Below are positions 1-13,500 of a DNA stretch of 64,000 nucleotides, piece by piece. The DNA is taken from NCBI GenBank assembly GCA_033239525.1, contig BSYO01000003.1:8736001-8800000 (forward strand), given 5' to 3'. Under the pieces are notes generated by a model that was given only the letters and a program-made list of their open reading frames with translations, had not been told where the DNA came from and did no database searches. Both the position numbers and the translations under genes were made by a program. Position 1 is the stretch's first letter; each line of letters starts with the position of its first letter. The DNA is from Nepenthes gracilis (lineage: Eukaryota > Streptophyta > Magnoliopsida > Caryophyllales > Nepenthaceae).

Positions 1-1079
1 CTGAGTTTTGTCACGGAATTGCCAAAGGGGGAGATTGTTAGAGACATTTGTCTTATTGGCATATTCCGTGACCATATGTATTATTTTATTGATGTCGGGT
101 TGTGGGTTGTCGGTTTAAAATTCATTAAAATTCATTGGTCCGCCCTCCACGTGCTCGAGCACCGTCCAAGGACCGCCCGCTCGCCTGGTGCCCGCTTGCC
201 GCTCGAGCACATAATCCAGAATGGGGGCCGCTCGATGCTCGCTCACTAGCCGCTCGAGCCGATAAACCAGAACATAGGCCGCTCGCTGCTCGCCCCATGG
301 CCGCTCGAGCGCCCGCAGGGTTTCTGCCAAAACCCTACGGCCGCTCGCCGCGCGCTCGAGCCCCGCTCGGCTAACCCAACGGGCGATTTTTGAACGTGAT
401 TTTGGCTCCAATATAAATATGGGACTTATGTTTTTGAACCCTAAGACTTCTGGAAATCTGATGTGCGTGCCTCTTTGAGAAGAAAACCCTCTCATGCTTC
501 AAGATTATTGTTTCTTCTCTTGAGAAAACTAATCTCTACAATATTGCTCTACAAGTTCTAAATAGTTTTCTCACCCACCTTCTTTAGTCATTGAAAGTTT
601 GCCTTCTACCATTGTTGAAGACTTTGGTTCGTGAAGAAGGAGACTCGTTCGTGATTGGCAATTCAAGTGGTTCGAGAGAAGATTGGCGTGAAGACCGGAA
701 GAGTCGGGTTCGTTGTCGGCAAATCAAGGAGTTCCTTGGTTGGGATCACGTGTCGGGAGTAAGTCGGCTAGGATAGACGCGTCGTTACCACCCGGCCGTA
801 AGTTGATTTTCATAGTGCATTGCTTCCACGACCATTGAAGCCCGGAGTGTTTTTCGATACCGGTGGTATCGAAGTTTTCACTTCGTCACCAAAAATTGAG
901 TCTTTATCTTTATCGCTCTCAATTATTGCTTGTGATTGTTTATATTGTGCATGATTGCTAGTCTCGTATGCATCTAGTGTTAAATATTTTTTACGTGTAT
1001 TAGATATTTAATATTTATTGTTGCTTTCGCTATTTATTTAACGGGGTCGAAACACGTTAGCACGAAACGTGCTTTTTCA
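1..1079 (+). mobile_element. Ty1/copia 3' end: polypurine tract plus 3' LTR
   Basis: The first 35 bases end in a purine-rich tract (CCAAAGGGGGAGA, about 22-34), the usual copia polypurine tract just before the 3' LTR. The LTR runs from TG at 36 (TGTTAGAG) to a CA at 1079, about 1.04 kb. A TATA-like box lies at 411-420. The body of the element would lie left of the window. The start (TTATTGGCATATTCC) and the R/U5 part (about 790-1060) resemble the solo LTRs at 5490-6598 and 7309-8397, so the three belong to one family. The right end is inferred from the CA and from the fact that LINE sequence resumes at 1081; the 5' LTR and target duplication cannot be checked here. Confidence 0.75.
150..362. 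repeat. GCCGCTCGAGC-type short repeats in LTR U3
   Basis: The palindromic core GCTCGAGC recurs at about 151-161, 198-208, 249-259, 300-310 and near 350, with variants (CGCTCGATGCTCG, CGCTCGCTGCTCG) between. Spacing is close to 50 bp, so this is a degenerate tandem array upstream of the TATA-like box. It is much more GC-rich than its surroundings and produces open frames on both strands that I do not regard as genes. Confidence 0.7.
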
Positions 1080-1080
1080 G

Positions 1081-2720
1081 AGATAATCTACCACAACTAT
1101 TGAATAAGGATAGCCTTTTTTGAAGCTTTCAAATTATGAAGGCCAAGACCCTCTTCCTCTCTAAGTTTACACACATCAACCAACGGGACTTTGGTCACAC
1201 CATGGCTATCCCTAGAGCCTAACCATAGGAAGGAGTAGAGATGCAAATCAACTTGCATGAAAATACACGACAGAATAATAAAAATTGTGGCTCAAAAAGT
1301 GATGATGGAAAAAAGTATAGATTTAATGAGCTACGGTATTTTTGCAAAGAAGGTACTCTACTCCTCCAATCCAAAGTTGTAATATGCCATGAAATATGCT
1401 CCAAAAGAGGCTTACAATCTAGCATCTCAACCTTAATGGATATAAGAGGAATGCCTAACACCTCACCGAAAGTTTACCTATGCAAAATCCAATATAAGAA
1501 GACATCTTTGCAACCACAACTTCCTTATAACTACAACAAAAAGATATTACTTTTTCTGTACTATAAATAGTAAATGCATTACTTAAGAGTATCAATTGAA
1601 TGAATGTCGGCATATGAGAAAAGCAACAAGTCAATCACGAACGAGACCTCTTATTTGGCGCAATTCTAGTTAATATAATGCCATGCAGAACTTCCATCAC
1701 TATAGTAGAAAAATAAAAGACTAATAATTACAGTAACAAAGATCCCACTTCTAAAAGAAAAAAAACCAACCAACTCTTCATTTAAGGAAATAGAGAATGA
1801 GGACATGAAAGTACATTGACTTGAGTAAAGCACTACTTAATCCAAAAATCCCATTGCCCACATGGACAATAGAATAAAGCGCCACTCCACTGGGTCATAT
1901 GCCTTTTAGATGTTAACCTTGACAACACATATTGGTACACCTTTGTTCAAATGATAACAACAAAGCAACTACTAGGCAAGTAGAATATTATCCTCGATAT
2001 TCCTACCATGAATGAAAGCCAACTGAGACATGTGAATTAGGTTTGATAGGCATGCTAATGTCTTATTGGCAATAATCTTAAAGATTGGTTATATATAAGA
2101 CATTGCAATATAAGATGCGCCTAAAATTTGAGATTTTAGCCAATGTAGGAACCTTAAGAATAAGATAGATTAAGGTAACATTAATCTATTTTAAAAGCTT
2201 CCCTAATCTTAAGAAATCCATAATCATTTCATAGAAAAGAGGGCCTACCATATCCTACAACTTGAAAAACTAAGCTGTCAAATCATCCGATTCAGAAATT
2301 CTATCATCACCAAAGCCAAAAACACATCCTTCAATCTTATCAACTATAACTAGAGCTACCAAATCACTAAGCCAACATTGAGAAACTTGCTTGAAGATAA
2401 ACGGAGAAATACAATCCAAATTTACACTATCCCATTCTAAAGAGGATTAAAGAAAGTTACTAGAATAAGAGATCATCTTTGACTTGATACTTTTATGTTT
2501 GCCATAAGCTCTCCGTTCTCCTTGGTTAGAGAAAGAATTCTCCTTCAATTATTTCTCGAAACCCCCAAATTAAAGAAGAAACATGAGCATTGATCTTCAT
2601 CCTTAAACCATCTCAATTTAGATTTTTGATTGAGTAAAGAAAACTCATTCACTTGTATCTAGATAACTTTGTCTAAGGTCCTGTCCTTTCCAATTAGCCT
2701 CTATTCTATACAAAAAAATT
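1081..2720 (-). mobile_element. LINE (L1-type) reverse-transcriptase relic, minus strand
   Basis: Read on the minus strand in broken frames, the segment gives plant L1 reverse-transcriptase blocks in the right order. From right to left these are an ENGELMANIK-like block near 2500, a GKLLK..NVTLIYLILKVP block near 2160, NFRRILYCNVLY near 2100, SQLAFIHGRNIEDNILLA near 2000, KAYDPVEWRF at about 1881-1908 (catalytic palm region), and the C-terminal CKLREEEGLGLHNLK block near 1150. Stops and frameshifts break every block, so it is inactive. It ends abruptly beside the copia LTR, suggesting that the copia element jumped into it. Confidence 0.8.
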
Positions 2721-3743
2721 CCAACATATCATTAAAAACTCTAAATTACCATTATTCTTATATGAAGAAAAACCAATGGTAGAATTATCACCATATATTT
2801 TGAAACATGTAGTTTTAGGACAAAATTGGCTTATTGTGCAATATAAAATAATATCGCACATGATATATTTAAAGTAATTTGATCATTTTTTAAATCTTTC
2901 ACGTAAACGGATTTCTTTTGATATTGTATATGCATTACAGTTAAAATATGATAAATTTAACTTATTTTTTTATATATATAATATATTTTCCATTTTATGA
3001 ACCGATCTCCCTCTACACAAAGTCATGTATAAAGGTTAAAGGAGCGTAATTTTGCCACAAACTGTGAAAACTGAATGTGACACCACATTTTCTCTTTAAC
3101 TTATGAGGGGATGTTTTAATAATAATAATAATTTAGAGATATTATTTAATTATTTTTAAAATACTTTTAAATAACATATTATCTACTTATCTATTTATTA
3201 TATAATATTAAGTTGCATAAATTAATAGATGTTAGAATATATTATTACAAACACCTAAAAATTGTTTTAAAAAGAATCTCCTGTGACCATTTTAATCAAA
3301 ATCATGCTAAGAGATGGATTTGAAAATCCTACTTTTTTCACTTATTTCTCACATCTAAAATGTTAGATTAAAAAAAATTTAACAATTAAAATTTAAATAT
3401 CAGATAATATCCTTCTTATAATTATTTTATTTAAAATATTAATATTAGATTTAATATATAATAGATGTTAGTATTATAAATAAAACAAAATAAAAATATA
3501 ATTATACTTATTTTTTATTTTTAAATATTAACTATTACATTTCAATTAATATCTGTATAAAAAAATATAAATTTCAACTTTTCTTTAGAAAAAAAAATAT
3601 GATCCCCATTTCTGCTGAGATATATGCCTTCCGTTTAAGGATATGATTCTAGGATTGAGGAAATAAAACCCAAATTTAATCAAAATTATAATCAAAATCA
3701 CTCCAAGATAATGTAAAATCTGATTGTTAAGATTATACTTTAA
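2721..3743. other. AT-rich intergenic stretch, nothing recognised
   Basis: Very AT-rich sequence with TAATAA and TATATA runs. I see no coding exon, RNA gene or classifiable repeat. Confidence 0.5.
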
Positions 3744-3845
3744 CAAAAAATATTTTCCACTAATAAATACTTATATTTATAAGCAATTAAATACCAAAAA
3801 ATATTTTCCACTAATAAATACTTATATTTATAAGCAATTAAATAC
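3744..3845. repeat. Perfect 51-bp tandem duplication
   Basis: A 51-bp unit starting CAAAAAATATTTTCC occurs twice head to tail (3744-3794 and 3795-3845) with no difference that I can see, so the duplication is recent. It lies in AT-rich intergenic DNA. Confidence 0.95.
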
Positions 3846-4508
3846 CATATAAATGAGATAATATATAACATAATATAATCAAGAGTTGTAAAATTAGGAT
3901 TAGATTAATATTTATACATTGTTATACATTTACTCATATATATTATATCATCTCTAATGTCGGCTAACCTATTTACTCTTTTTTTTTTCTAGTAAAAACC
4001 CGCTCATGGTTGCTCAAGCATTATCGATCGATTCTCATGGGCCTCGACACCAGTTAGGCCGACGGAGCTCCATGAGAGAATACCACCCCACAACTGCAGT
4101 CCTCAAAATGGGCAAACCCACTTATTATCATTTCATTTAGCAAACACACCATAACATCTGTGTTTTTCTTCTACATTTTTGTACTTCTAAGAGGGAGTTG
4201 GGATGAATTAATCAATTCCTTCATTCAGACAATGACGTCTCAGTTTCCTCTTTAAAGAACATGGAGCTTGAAACAAATCAAACCTGCCATAGTCCTCTTT
4301 ATACTCCCAACGTAACAATGATGAATTTATCGTGGCAACATGAACAACTGGTTGTTATAATCTCACCGTCGGCAATATGAGAGGATCCCAACAAGAGTTG
4401 AATCAAACACGCAGACAAACTGTTTACCTCGGGACGACTGCACTCCCTTGCACACATAAGGAATTGAAAGGACTAGACTGTACACAGCAGAAGGCGTCTT
4501 TTGTAGAT
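3846..4508. other. Region 3' of the BRO1 gene
   Basis: AT-rich to about 4000, then more mixed sequence. The part next to 4508 should contain the 3' UTR and poly(A) site of the minus-strand BRO1-domain gene. I see no separate gene. Confidence 0.4.
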
Positions 4509-7500
4509 TCAGATATTGAAGGCAAGTTCTCTTTCCCATTTTTGTGGGTGGTAAGGTATGAGGGTCACTATTTTCTTACCCTCGGGAGACGGCAACTCAT
4601 CCTCAGACGGGATCTTCTCACGCCACACAAAGGCATTCTCGTCTTCGTACTTCCTTAGCATCTCTGAGACGTCATCAACTTCCTTTGGAGAATCAATCTC
4701 CATGAGGATTCCCCAGGCAACTTCTTTTGAGCATTAGCCAATGCCTTGCGAAGAATACCAATACAAATGCCAACTTTACCAGCATGCCTTTCGCCTTCAG
4801 CTAGGTATTTATAACTTCTGATCTCATTTAGAGCTCTGTAAGAAGATATAAAATCCTACATAGAGCATGTGTTCAGTTACTGGGCATCTTACATGAGTTC
4901 ACGTCGAAATGACAGAAACATGCTAGAGAGAAAATATTTTGAACATTGTAAGTTTAAAAAGATTGCCAATAAACATAACAAATGAGCCAAAGGACCATGA
5001 GAATAATTCAATACAAACAGAATGCTATGAAATGGAAAAGATGGCATAAAGAATGATTACTTCCATGGCACTATCCACCAACCAAACAAGCTTAAGAGTT
5101 TACAGCACTCTTTGAACAGACAAGCTTGGGATAAACTTCATTAGCTGAAACATGTAATTCAAATAGCTCCTATCCACACTAGCGGACCCAAAAAAATAGA
5201 TTGATGATTGGGATACCAGGACACCGAAGGATTCACAATGATATCTATTGGGTATTCCAAAAACATTTTCTATAATAGATCCATGGAAACACATACGAAA
5301 AGAAAAGCCTGGAGGACGATGTAATCAAACTACAAGTAATTTCTTAGGCTAAATTTCCATAATTTGTTTTATCCCAAAGAGTCGTCTGCATCCAAATAGA
5401 GGGAAAGAGTGACCCATATAGACCAAAAACAGAAGGGTAGACTAAGCTTTTAGAGCCTGCTTTTGTGAAGCATCCACAAGAAACAAATGTGTCAGGAATT
5501 TTTTGTATTGACATATTTTGTAACTAGGTAAACAGGTAACTTGGAGGATTCTCAAATGTCAATAAAGACAAGTGCCAGATACATATCTATTATTCGCAAA
5601 TGTGCCTTCTTCCAATTTCCACACCTAACCTGCGCTTGATCAGAGCATGAGCGTATTTTAACAAGAATATCCGCGATTGATGTGAGCCTAAGCTGTGCAT
5701 AAGCACATTTTATCCAGAATACTTGCACCCGATATGCTCTTAAACCGTGCATGAGCACATTTTATCGAAAATATCTGCACCTAATGTGAGCTTGAGTAGT
5801 GCACGTCCGTCAAGGCACAGCCCTCTCGCTGAAACTTTTGTGCTTGATGCGCCCCCATTCAGTGCACGTGCACTAGGGCATTGTTTTCTAATAGGTTGCG
5901 TATTTTTTATTCAATTTCCAACTCTATCTATAAATACATCTCTTCCATTCATTTATGAGAGACACAAAAAAGAAAATAACGGCTGCAAACATTAAACTCT
6001 CATTGTTTAATTTGAAAAGCTATCCTTTGATTGAGAAAACCAAAACTTTACATTTGCGGCAAATTGTCAAAGCTTTCTCATCTAAGCATTTTCTCTAAAG
6101 TTTACACGCTAACTCCAACCTATAAACCTTTGTTGGTACATGGGTGGCATGGACATTGGAATCCATTAGTGTGTAGGAATTTAACAGTAAATGAAGCAAG
6201 TTCCATAAGAATACCAAAAGGTTTTCGGTTCTATTACTGCAAGTAAATTCAAAAAGTTCCCTAATAATGGTTACAAGTCGAAAATAAGTAGGCTAAGGTT
6301 TAATGTACCCGTATAACCCATACTGTAAGTTGACTTTCATATTGTATTGCTTTCACTGGTTATAAAAGCCTGGAGAGTTTTACTCGACAACTATTAATTA
6401 TCCAAATTTTCCTTCATCACCAAAATCTGTGCAATAATTTACTTTACTATTTTAAATTTGTTTTGATCATATAATTATTTATGAATATAGATTATAATTT
6501 ATATCTACTAAAGAATATATATTATACGTATTCTATATTTGTATATATTTTGCCTCTGCAAGTTTATAGGGTTTAAACGAATCTAGATTAGGGATTCAAA
6601 ATTGAACTAGCAGTGAACTGCTTCCAGAGTACTAAGGCTAGTGCCAACAAATAGATATCCTTCTAATAATAACCAGAATCACCATGCAAAATTTATCAAA
6701 CAAAGCTATGCCGTACTCAAGCGTCGGAATGATACTAGTTATCTAACTCTGCTATTTTTCAAAATTTTCATATGAAGAGTCAAAGTTTCAGAGAGAAAAA
6801 GTGAGATCATAGATTATAACGAAGATGGAGAAGAAAACAATGGATTTCATGTACTAACAAGAAATGCTATCCTAATGCTTTTTCCTTACCAGAACCTGAA
6901 GAGTAAGAACAGCATGTAATTGAGTTTTAGTAGATCCTCATATAAAATTAGATAAAAATTACCATATCCCATCTCACCAAGCACCAAAATAAGTCTTGAA
7001 TAGCAACATGACATGCACATAGAGGTCAGGAGGTCAAATATCCTATAGGCTTACACCACCCATCATGGATTTCACCAACAAGCACTCCTCATACTTACAC
7101 ATTATCAACTCAAATTTTCAAGAAAAAAAAACTATCACCAAAGCAAACCATATTGTTCTTATCGTTGGGAAAATGCACAAAAGAATCCACTCATCAATAT
7201 GTTCAAATGCTTGTTGACACAGATGCTGGTCCTGATTTAACCTAGAGTAATCAATTCACCCTCAAAGCGGCTGTCGTAGAGGTGTTTTTTATTACTGTAG
7301 TTAAATCATGAATCCCGGAAAACACTAGGAATTCCTAATCTCGAAGAGTTTAGACCATGCAAACTTGCAAAAGCAAATATATTTGAATATACAATACACA
7401 AAGTATATTATATGCTAGATATAAATTGCAATACCTATTTATAGTTATTTGCAGCACCAAAATAAATCTGAACAGTCAAAAACTTGACACATGCAGTTAT

Positions 7501-10500
7501 CGAGTAAAAACCTCTAAACTTCTATAATTAGTTAAAGCAATATACTAAGAAAGTTAACTTACAAGCCCGGTACTACAGACGTACAAAACCATAGCCGACT
7601 TAATCCTAATTTGTAACCCCTGTCAAAAAACTCATTGGATTTGCTTGCAGTAACAAAATCAAACACCTTCTAGTTTTCTTGTTAATCTTGCTTCACTTGG
7701 AGTAGAGTCTTCGCACACTACTAGATCCTAATGTTCATGCCACCAACATTCCAAATAAAGGCTTACAGGTTGGAGCTAGTGTGCAAAATAATAGAGTAAA
7801 CGTTGCGATAGAAAATTTGGAAAATTATCTCAAGAGAAAAGGTTCAATTTTCTCAAGCAAATGACAACTATTCATTTTTATCAAAGAGAGCTTTGAGGTT
7901 ATAGCATTTATGCACTAATTTTCATTCTTCATAAATGTTTGGAAGTGAGGTATTTATAGAAAAGGTTGAAAATTAGGGCAAAAATATGCGGTTGTTTAGA
8001 AAACAATGCCCATATGAACGCATGCCGCATAAGCGCGCATCAAGCGCAAAAGTTTTAGAACAAGGGCCACATCCCAATGAATGTGCACTACTCAGATGCA
8101 TATCATGTGTGAGTATTCTCAATAAATGGCCCTTATGCGCAGCTTAAACGCACATCAGGCGAGGGCATTTTGGATAAACAATGTTCATATACCGATTTGG
8201 GTTCATTGCAAGAGTAGGCATTCTGGTCAAAATACGCACATACACACATCAGACGCTAATCAAACGTGAATACTAGGAGATGACACGCTTACGAACTATG
8301 GGCATATATATGGCACTAATCTTCATCGATACGTGAGAATTTTTCAAACTATCTATTTCACCCAATTATGGAATATGCCAATAAAATATTCTTAACAAAT
8401 CTGATAGGTGTTCATAGCATAACAAAGTTGAACATAATTTTCCCAATAGACTAATTGCTTTAAGTCACATTCAGTAAGATGTACCCTCTATGAACATCTG
8501 AATCCCATTGCTTCCCTTGATAGTTTGATGCTAGAAGCATTCCTGTAACTATGAAGCTTCCATTTAGTTCTCATAAGGCTACCTTAAAGCTTGAAATACA
8601 GGGAAGGAACAAGCATATAAATCAGAGGTAATATTTCCCGTCAGATAACCAATTCACATTCATTGGCGCAAAATATTGAAGAATAACAAATAAATATTTG
8701 ATAAATTGGTGCCGCTTGTTGAATATTCTAGAAAAAAGACAACAGCCGACTTCTCAAAAACTTGGTTTGCAAGCCTTAATAACCTCAAAAACTAGACAGC
8801 AACAAAATCAACTTGCAGTACAACGAACTGGACAAAAATGAGGCATCGTAGCTTGCCATTTGCTCATCATAAAATCCAGATGTATGCTGAATATGTTCCA
8901 AAGGGAACAAAGATCAGATATATGGATCACTTCAATTCCACGTAAAAGGGAATTTAATACATTGACCAATTTTGAGCAATTTTAATCCTCATCTAACAAT
9001 GAGTACCAAAAGGGGCCAAGAGAAAGAATCAAACCCAATATGAATAGTCTAAATAAATCCCAAATTCGTACTTACCAAGAAGTGCAACGAGATATCTTTA
9101 CAATCTCTAAATACTGACTGTAAAGCAACACTGGCTTCATCGAGCAATTGTAAGACACCATAGTGCAATTTTGCCAACAGACCTCCAGTGCTTCCATTTT
9201 CTTCTGCCCTCTTTATGGTTACAGACTGTCAAAATCAAATAGACAGATCATAGAACGGATCACATCATTAACATGCAGATCTATATAGTAAATCAGCCAC
9301 GAACAGACATTAGACTTCTAAAACTACATGGTTTAAGTAGAAGAATTGAAATAACCAAGGCAACACAACTAACCTGGGCCTCAGCCAAGCAGATAAGACT
9401 CAGAGCAGAAGATACATGAGTTGTAGCTTCTGCTGGCTTTTCTGGAGGCAACATAGGCTTTAATGATGGAAGAACCTCCCAAGCCAGGTAGTTGTAAACT
9501 CCGGCAGCTTTTCTCAAAAGAGTCGCAGACTGCACCAAATCTATAATAAAGCTTCAAATGTAAAGTGAAAAGGCAACAGCAATGATCCAATTAACTACAA
9601 GAAATAATAAAATGCTATATCTTACCCTCCGAAAGAAGTTCAAAAGCACGCTCACGTATAATCGCACCATAAAGGGAAAGGCTCATTCCAAGCTCAAACT
9701 GCAAACTATCAATTTGGAAATATTTTGGACCTGTAAATTGTAAGAAAGATGATGATCCAAGAGTACTTGTCCAACTTATCTTTAGGTCTGAAATCCATTT
9801 ATTTATGCTTTGTCTGTTGCTAATTGAATCAGCATGGAAAATCAAATTCTCCAACAAAGGAAAATATTGTTCCAACTTTTGCAGGTCCTGTGACATTCCA
9901 AATTCATTTGGCTTAAGCATGAGGTGCAACTATCTGACAGTAATAAGGAATGATTAATTCCAATTCCACAGGTAGTTCAAAGAACCCAGATAGAAACTAC
10001 CCGAATATATTTTCTGTGCATTTCATAAAAAACTTATCCATGAACATCACATATTGAGAAATTATTAGGACTCAAGACATTCAATAGAAGAATCTAATTC
10101 ACCTGTTGATAGCGAGAAGTCAGACCCCCAGACATTTCCCTAGCGATAGCATCTGTAATAAAGCTTGTCTCATTAATGGATTCTTCAATTGCTCTACGCT
10201 TGGCACTTAATTCTTTTAGCTGCTCGAGACTGGCAGAGTCACGTGCACTGAATACATCTTGAAATACAACCTGTGCATGTAAACATTTTACACGTCTTAT
10301 ACTCATCTATCATAATAGAATCAATTATTCTTCTTTAAGGGTGGGTGAGATAACCATGATGTTGACATGATTTACTTACTAGTTAGGACTTGAAGTTTTC
10401 AAAACACTCATGATTTTCTTAGTAACCTACATGGGAAATAGAAAAGCAGGAGAAAAATTACAGGTAAAAGAGAAAATATGGAAAAACTTCTTTAGCATAT

Positions 10501-13500
10501 TCTTAAGGAAACCTCACCTTCAGACTCTCACTCTCAAAGGAAACCCCTCCTCCCGGCAATGGAGGAGCTGCCAGGAGGCTCAGAGGCTATTGCAATTGGG
10601 AGGCAAAAGAAGAGGCTGCCAAAGAAGCAGGAAGCAACAGTGAATCTGCTAGGTGATATCTAGCAGGACATCAAATATGAAAGTCTACCTAGTTGCTCGA
10701 TGACTAGGAGTGCCAAGCACAAATCTACCTTCCTCGAAATGGTTATGAGCAAGTGGCAGGATCAAAGGGCAACAGCAGAGGAGATGGAGGACAACATCGC
10801 CGAGGACAGCAACATCTCAGTTGATTACTCAGGTGAATGACCGTCAATTTCTTTATCAAATAAACTAAAAGAAAACTTATTCAAACTGTGGGAGCTTTCA
10901 GTAATTATTGAGCTCCTTGGTGTGCACTCAGAAACCGGGCCTTGTGTACCGAGATCCCATCCCTCTAGAACACTAATGGAGGATTAAAACTCATAGACTT
11001 GGATTTTAAATATTTCCTGTTTGATTTGCAACAAGAGAATCAAGGTGTCATCTCAAGGACCGTGTGTGATCTTCCAACACTACCTCAAAGAAAGACCTTG
11101 GTTACCGGATTTCTGCTCATCAAACCAAAGCACGGCATCAGCGGTGGCGTGGGTTAGGTTTCCAGGGATCCCGCACAACTTTTTTCCAAAGGATGTCTTA
11201 TGGGGCAATAGGGAACAGATAGGGATCTGCTAGAGAGGATATGCGTGGCTAACAGCAAGATTTGCAAAGACCTCTGTGCAAGGAGTGTCAGTGAAAGTTA
11301 AGTATGAAGGACTTGCAAAGATATGCTTTGGCTGTGGAAGGGCAGGGCATGTTCTGAGAGAATGTTGAGTATGAAGGACTCCAGACCACTATCCACTGGG
11401 GGGAAGAACCGGGAACAACACTTTGGACAACACTATTGACAAACAAAATGCTATGGAAGAATGTCTTAAGGACTAGAAAAGGGGATTGCTTGGCAATATC
11501 TCCCACTTGAAAAAGAAACTGGAAAGGCGCATAAAAGGTATCCAAGAAACACTCACTAGAACTGACTCCATCTAGCAAGATGGAGTGTGTAAGCTGAACT
11601 CAAGCAATCTAGCAAGATTTTTGACAAAGAAGACACCCACTGGTACCAGAAAACAAGAGCAAAATGGTCCACAAAAGGAGAGAAAAATAAACAATTTTCT
11701 TCTCAACAACAATTGCCAAAAGAAGGAAATAGAATAACCAAGCTCAAAGATGAAGAAAGAAATTGGTGCCACAAAATTGAAGAACTTAAAGCCATGTCAG
11801 TCAGTCATTTCAAGACTCTTATCCAAGATAATGAGACAAAGGGGCAGAGAAAATTACCAGTAAGATGGTATCAAGAGTGATGGGCTGGAGAGACAACAAG
11901 AAGTCCCAACGGTCATCGAGATCAAGAATGTGCTCTTCTCCATGCAGCCACTTAAGGCCCCTCACCCTGATGGCTTTCACACCCTTTTCTATCTGAAGTC
12001 ATGGGATACAGTAAAGGTAGACTGACCAAGGGTGCATTTACTGAAGGCTTCCTTCCGCGGGGAATTAAACACACGATCGTTGCACTCATCCCTAAAGTGC
12101 ACTCTCCTGAGTCCATCAAGCAATTCCGGTTAATCTCCCTCTGTAATTTGCTCAATAAGATCATCTCTAAAGTTATCATGAACCGGCTCAGACCCCTCCT
12201 CAACAAACTCATTAGCCCAGCACAACCAAGCTTTCTTTCGAGAAGAACAACTCATAACAATATCATTACCGCCCGAGAAATATTTCACTCAATTAGCAAA
12301 GCCAAGGGCAGGACTGAGGGCATCATGTTCAAAATAGACCTTGTCAAAGCTTATGATAAGATCAGGTAGGAGTTTGTCCATGACACACTCTTTTTGCCAG
12401 GGCTCCCTCATGATTTCACAATACTCAAGTGCATTGTATCTCCTCAACCTGTTTGTAGTCTTGTGGAATGAAGAAGCTTCTGAAACTTTCAGGCCCTCAT
12501 TCGGCCTGGGGCAGGGGGGTCCACTCTCACCCTACCCTTTTGTACTCTACAAGGAAAGGTTGTCACAACTAATTAATGGTCAAGTTGAAATTGGAAATGG
12601 AAGCACTTCAAAATCTGCTGGAAGGGCCACATATTTCCACCTGTTTTTTGCTCATGATCTGCTATTGATCACCCAAGCTAGAAAAAAACAAGTTGCCCTC
12701 ATTACCTCCCGGTTAGAAGAATTCTGGGAAGCCTCTAGACAATGCATCGGTAAGGAAAAAATCACTAATGTACATATGCTCCGGGGCAAACATAGAGGTA
12801 AGAAGAGAGATAGAAAAATTATACAGATTCAAATTGGTGAAGGAGATGGGAAGATATATGGGCTGGAGATTATTCATGGAAGATACACACAGGCCCACCA
12901 AAGGAGTAGAAAAGTTGGAACGAGGTTGATGAGTTGGAACACAAAGTACCTCTCAGCAGATAGAGCTCTAGCTAATCAAGCCGTTAGCCAAGCCATGCCT
13001 ATGTATCAAAACAAACTCCGTTGATGTCGAAAAGAACTTGCAAGCAGCTAAACCAGATTAATCGAAGCTTTCTTTGGGGTGACCACAAATTTCACTTGGT
13101 GAAATGGGAAGTGTGTCAGCCAAAGATTATGGGAGGGATGAGTTTGAGAAAGGCTTAAGATAACAGCCTTGCACTTCATGGAAGATGTGCTGGGAGATCA
13201 ACTGAGGATCCAAAAAGCTTTGGGCTGAAATCTTCAAAGCCAAATACTTAAACACATGACAGGAGAGTTCCTTACAATTAAAACAAAGCCTCGAGCATTT
13301 AGCACATAGCGTAGCATCCTCAAAACAAGACCACTTCTCCTGATAGGTACGAAATGGACCATTGGCAATGGTAAGAAAGCCGGCTGCAAGAAGGATTGGT
13401 GGATAGGAGATGGGCTTTTGATCTTAAAAGCTTGCACCTTCATACCACCAGATGAAATCAGCCACAAGGTTGCTGACTATCTGACTCCAAGGGGCGAATG

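Noticed and set aside
115..495. Overlapping long frames on both strands in the first LTR
   Set aside because: They arise from the GC-rich short-period repeat array; no domain, and the same DNA is explained as U3.
4377..4658. Plus-strand 93-codon frame
   Set aside because: Shadow of the last exon of the minus-strand BRO1-domain gene.
5643..5798. CRISPR-like array
   Set aside because: Contiguous 52-bp tandem units without spacers, inside a plant LTR; not CRISPR.
12341..13024. 227-codon frame as a free-standing gene
   Set aside because: It is part of the decayed LINE reverse transcriptase, continuing from the previous frame after a frameshift.
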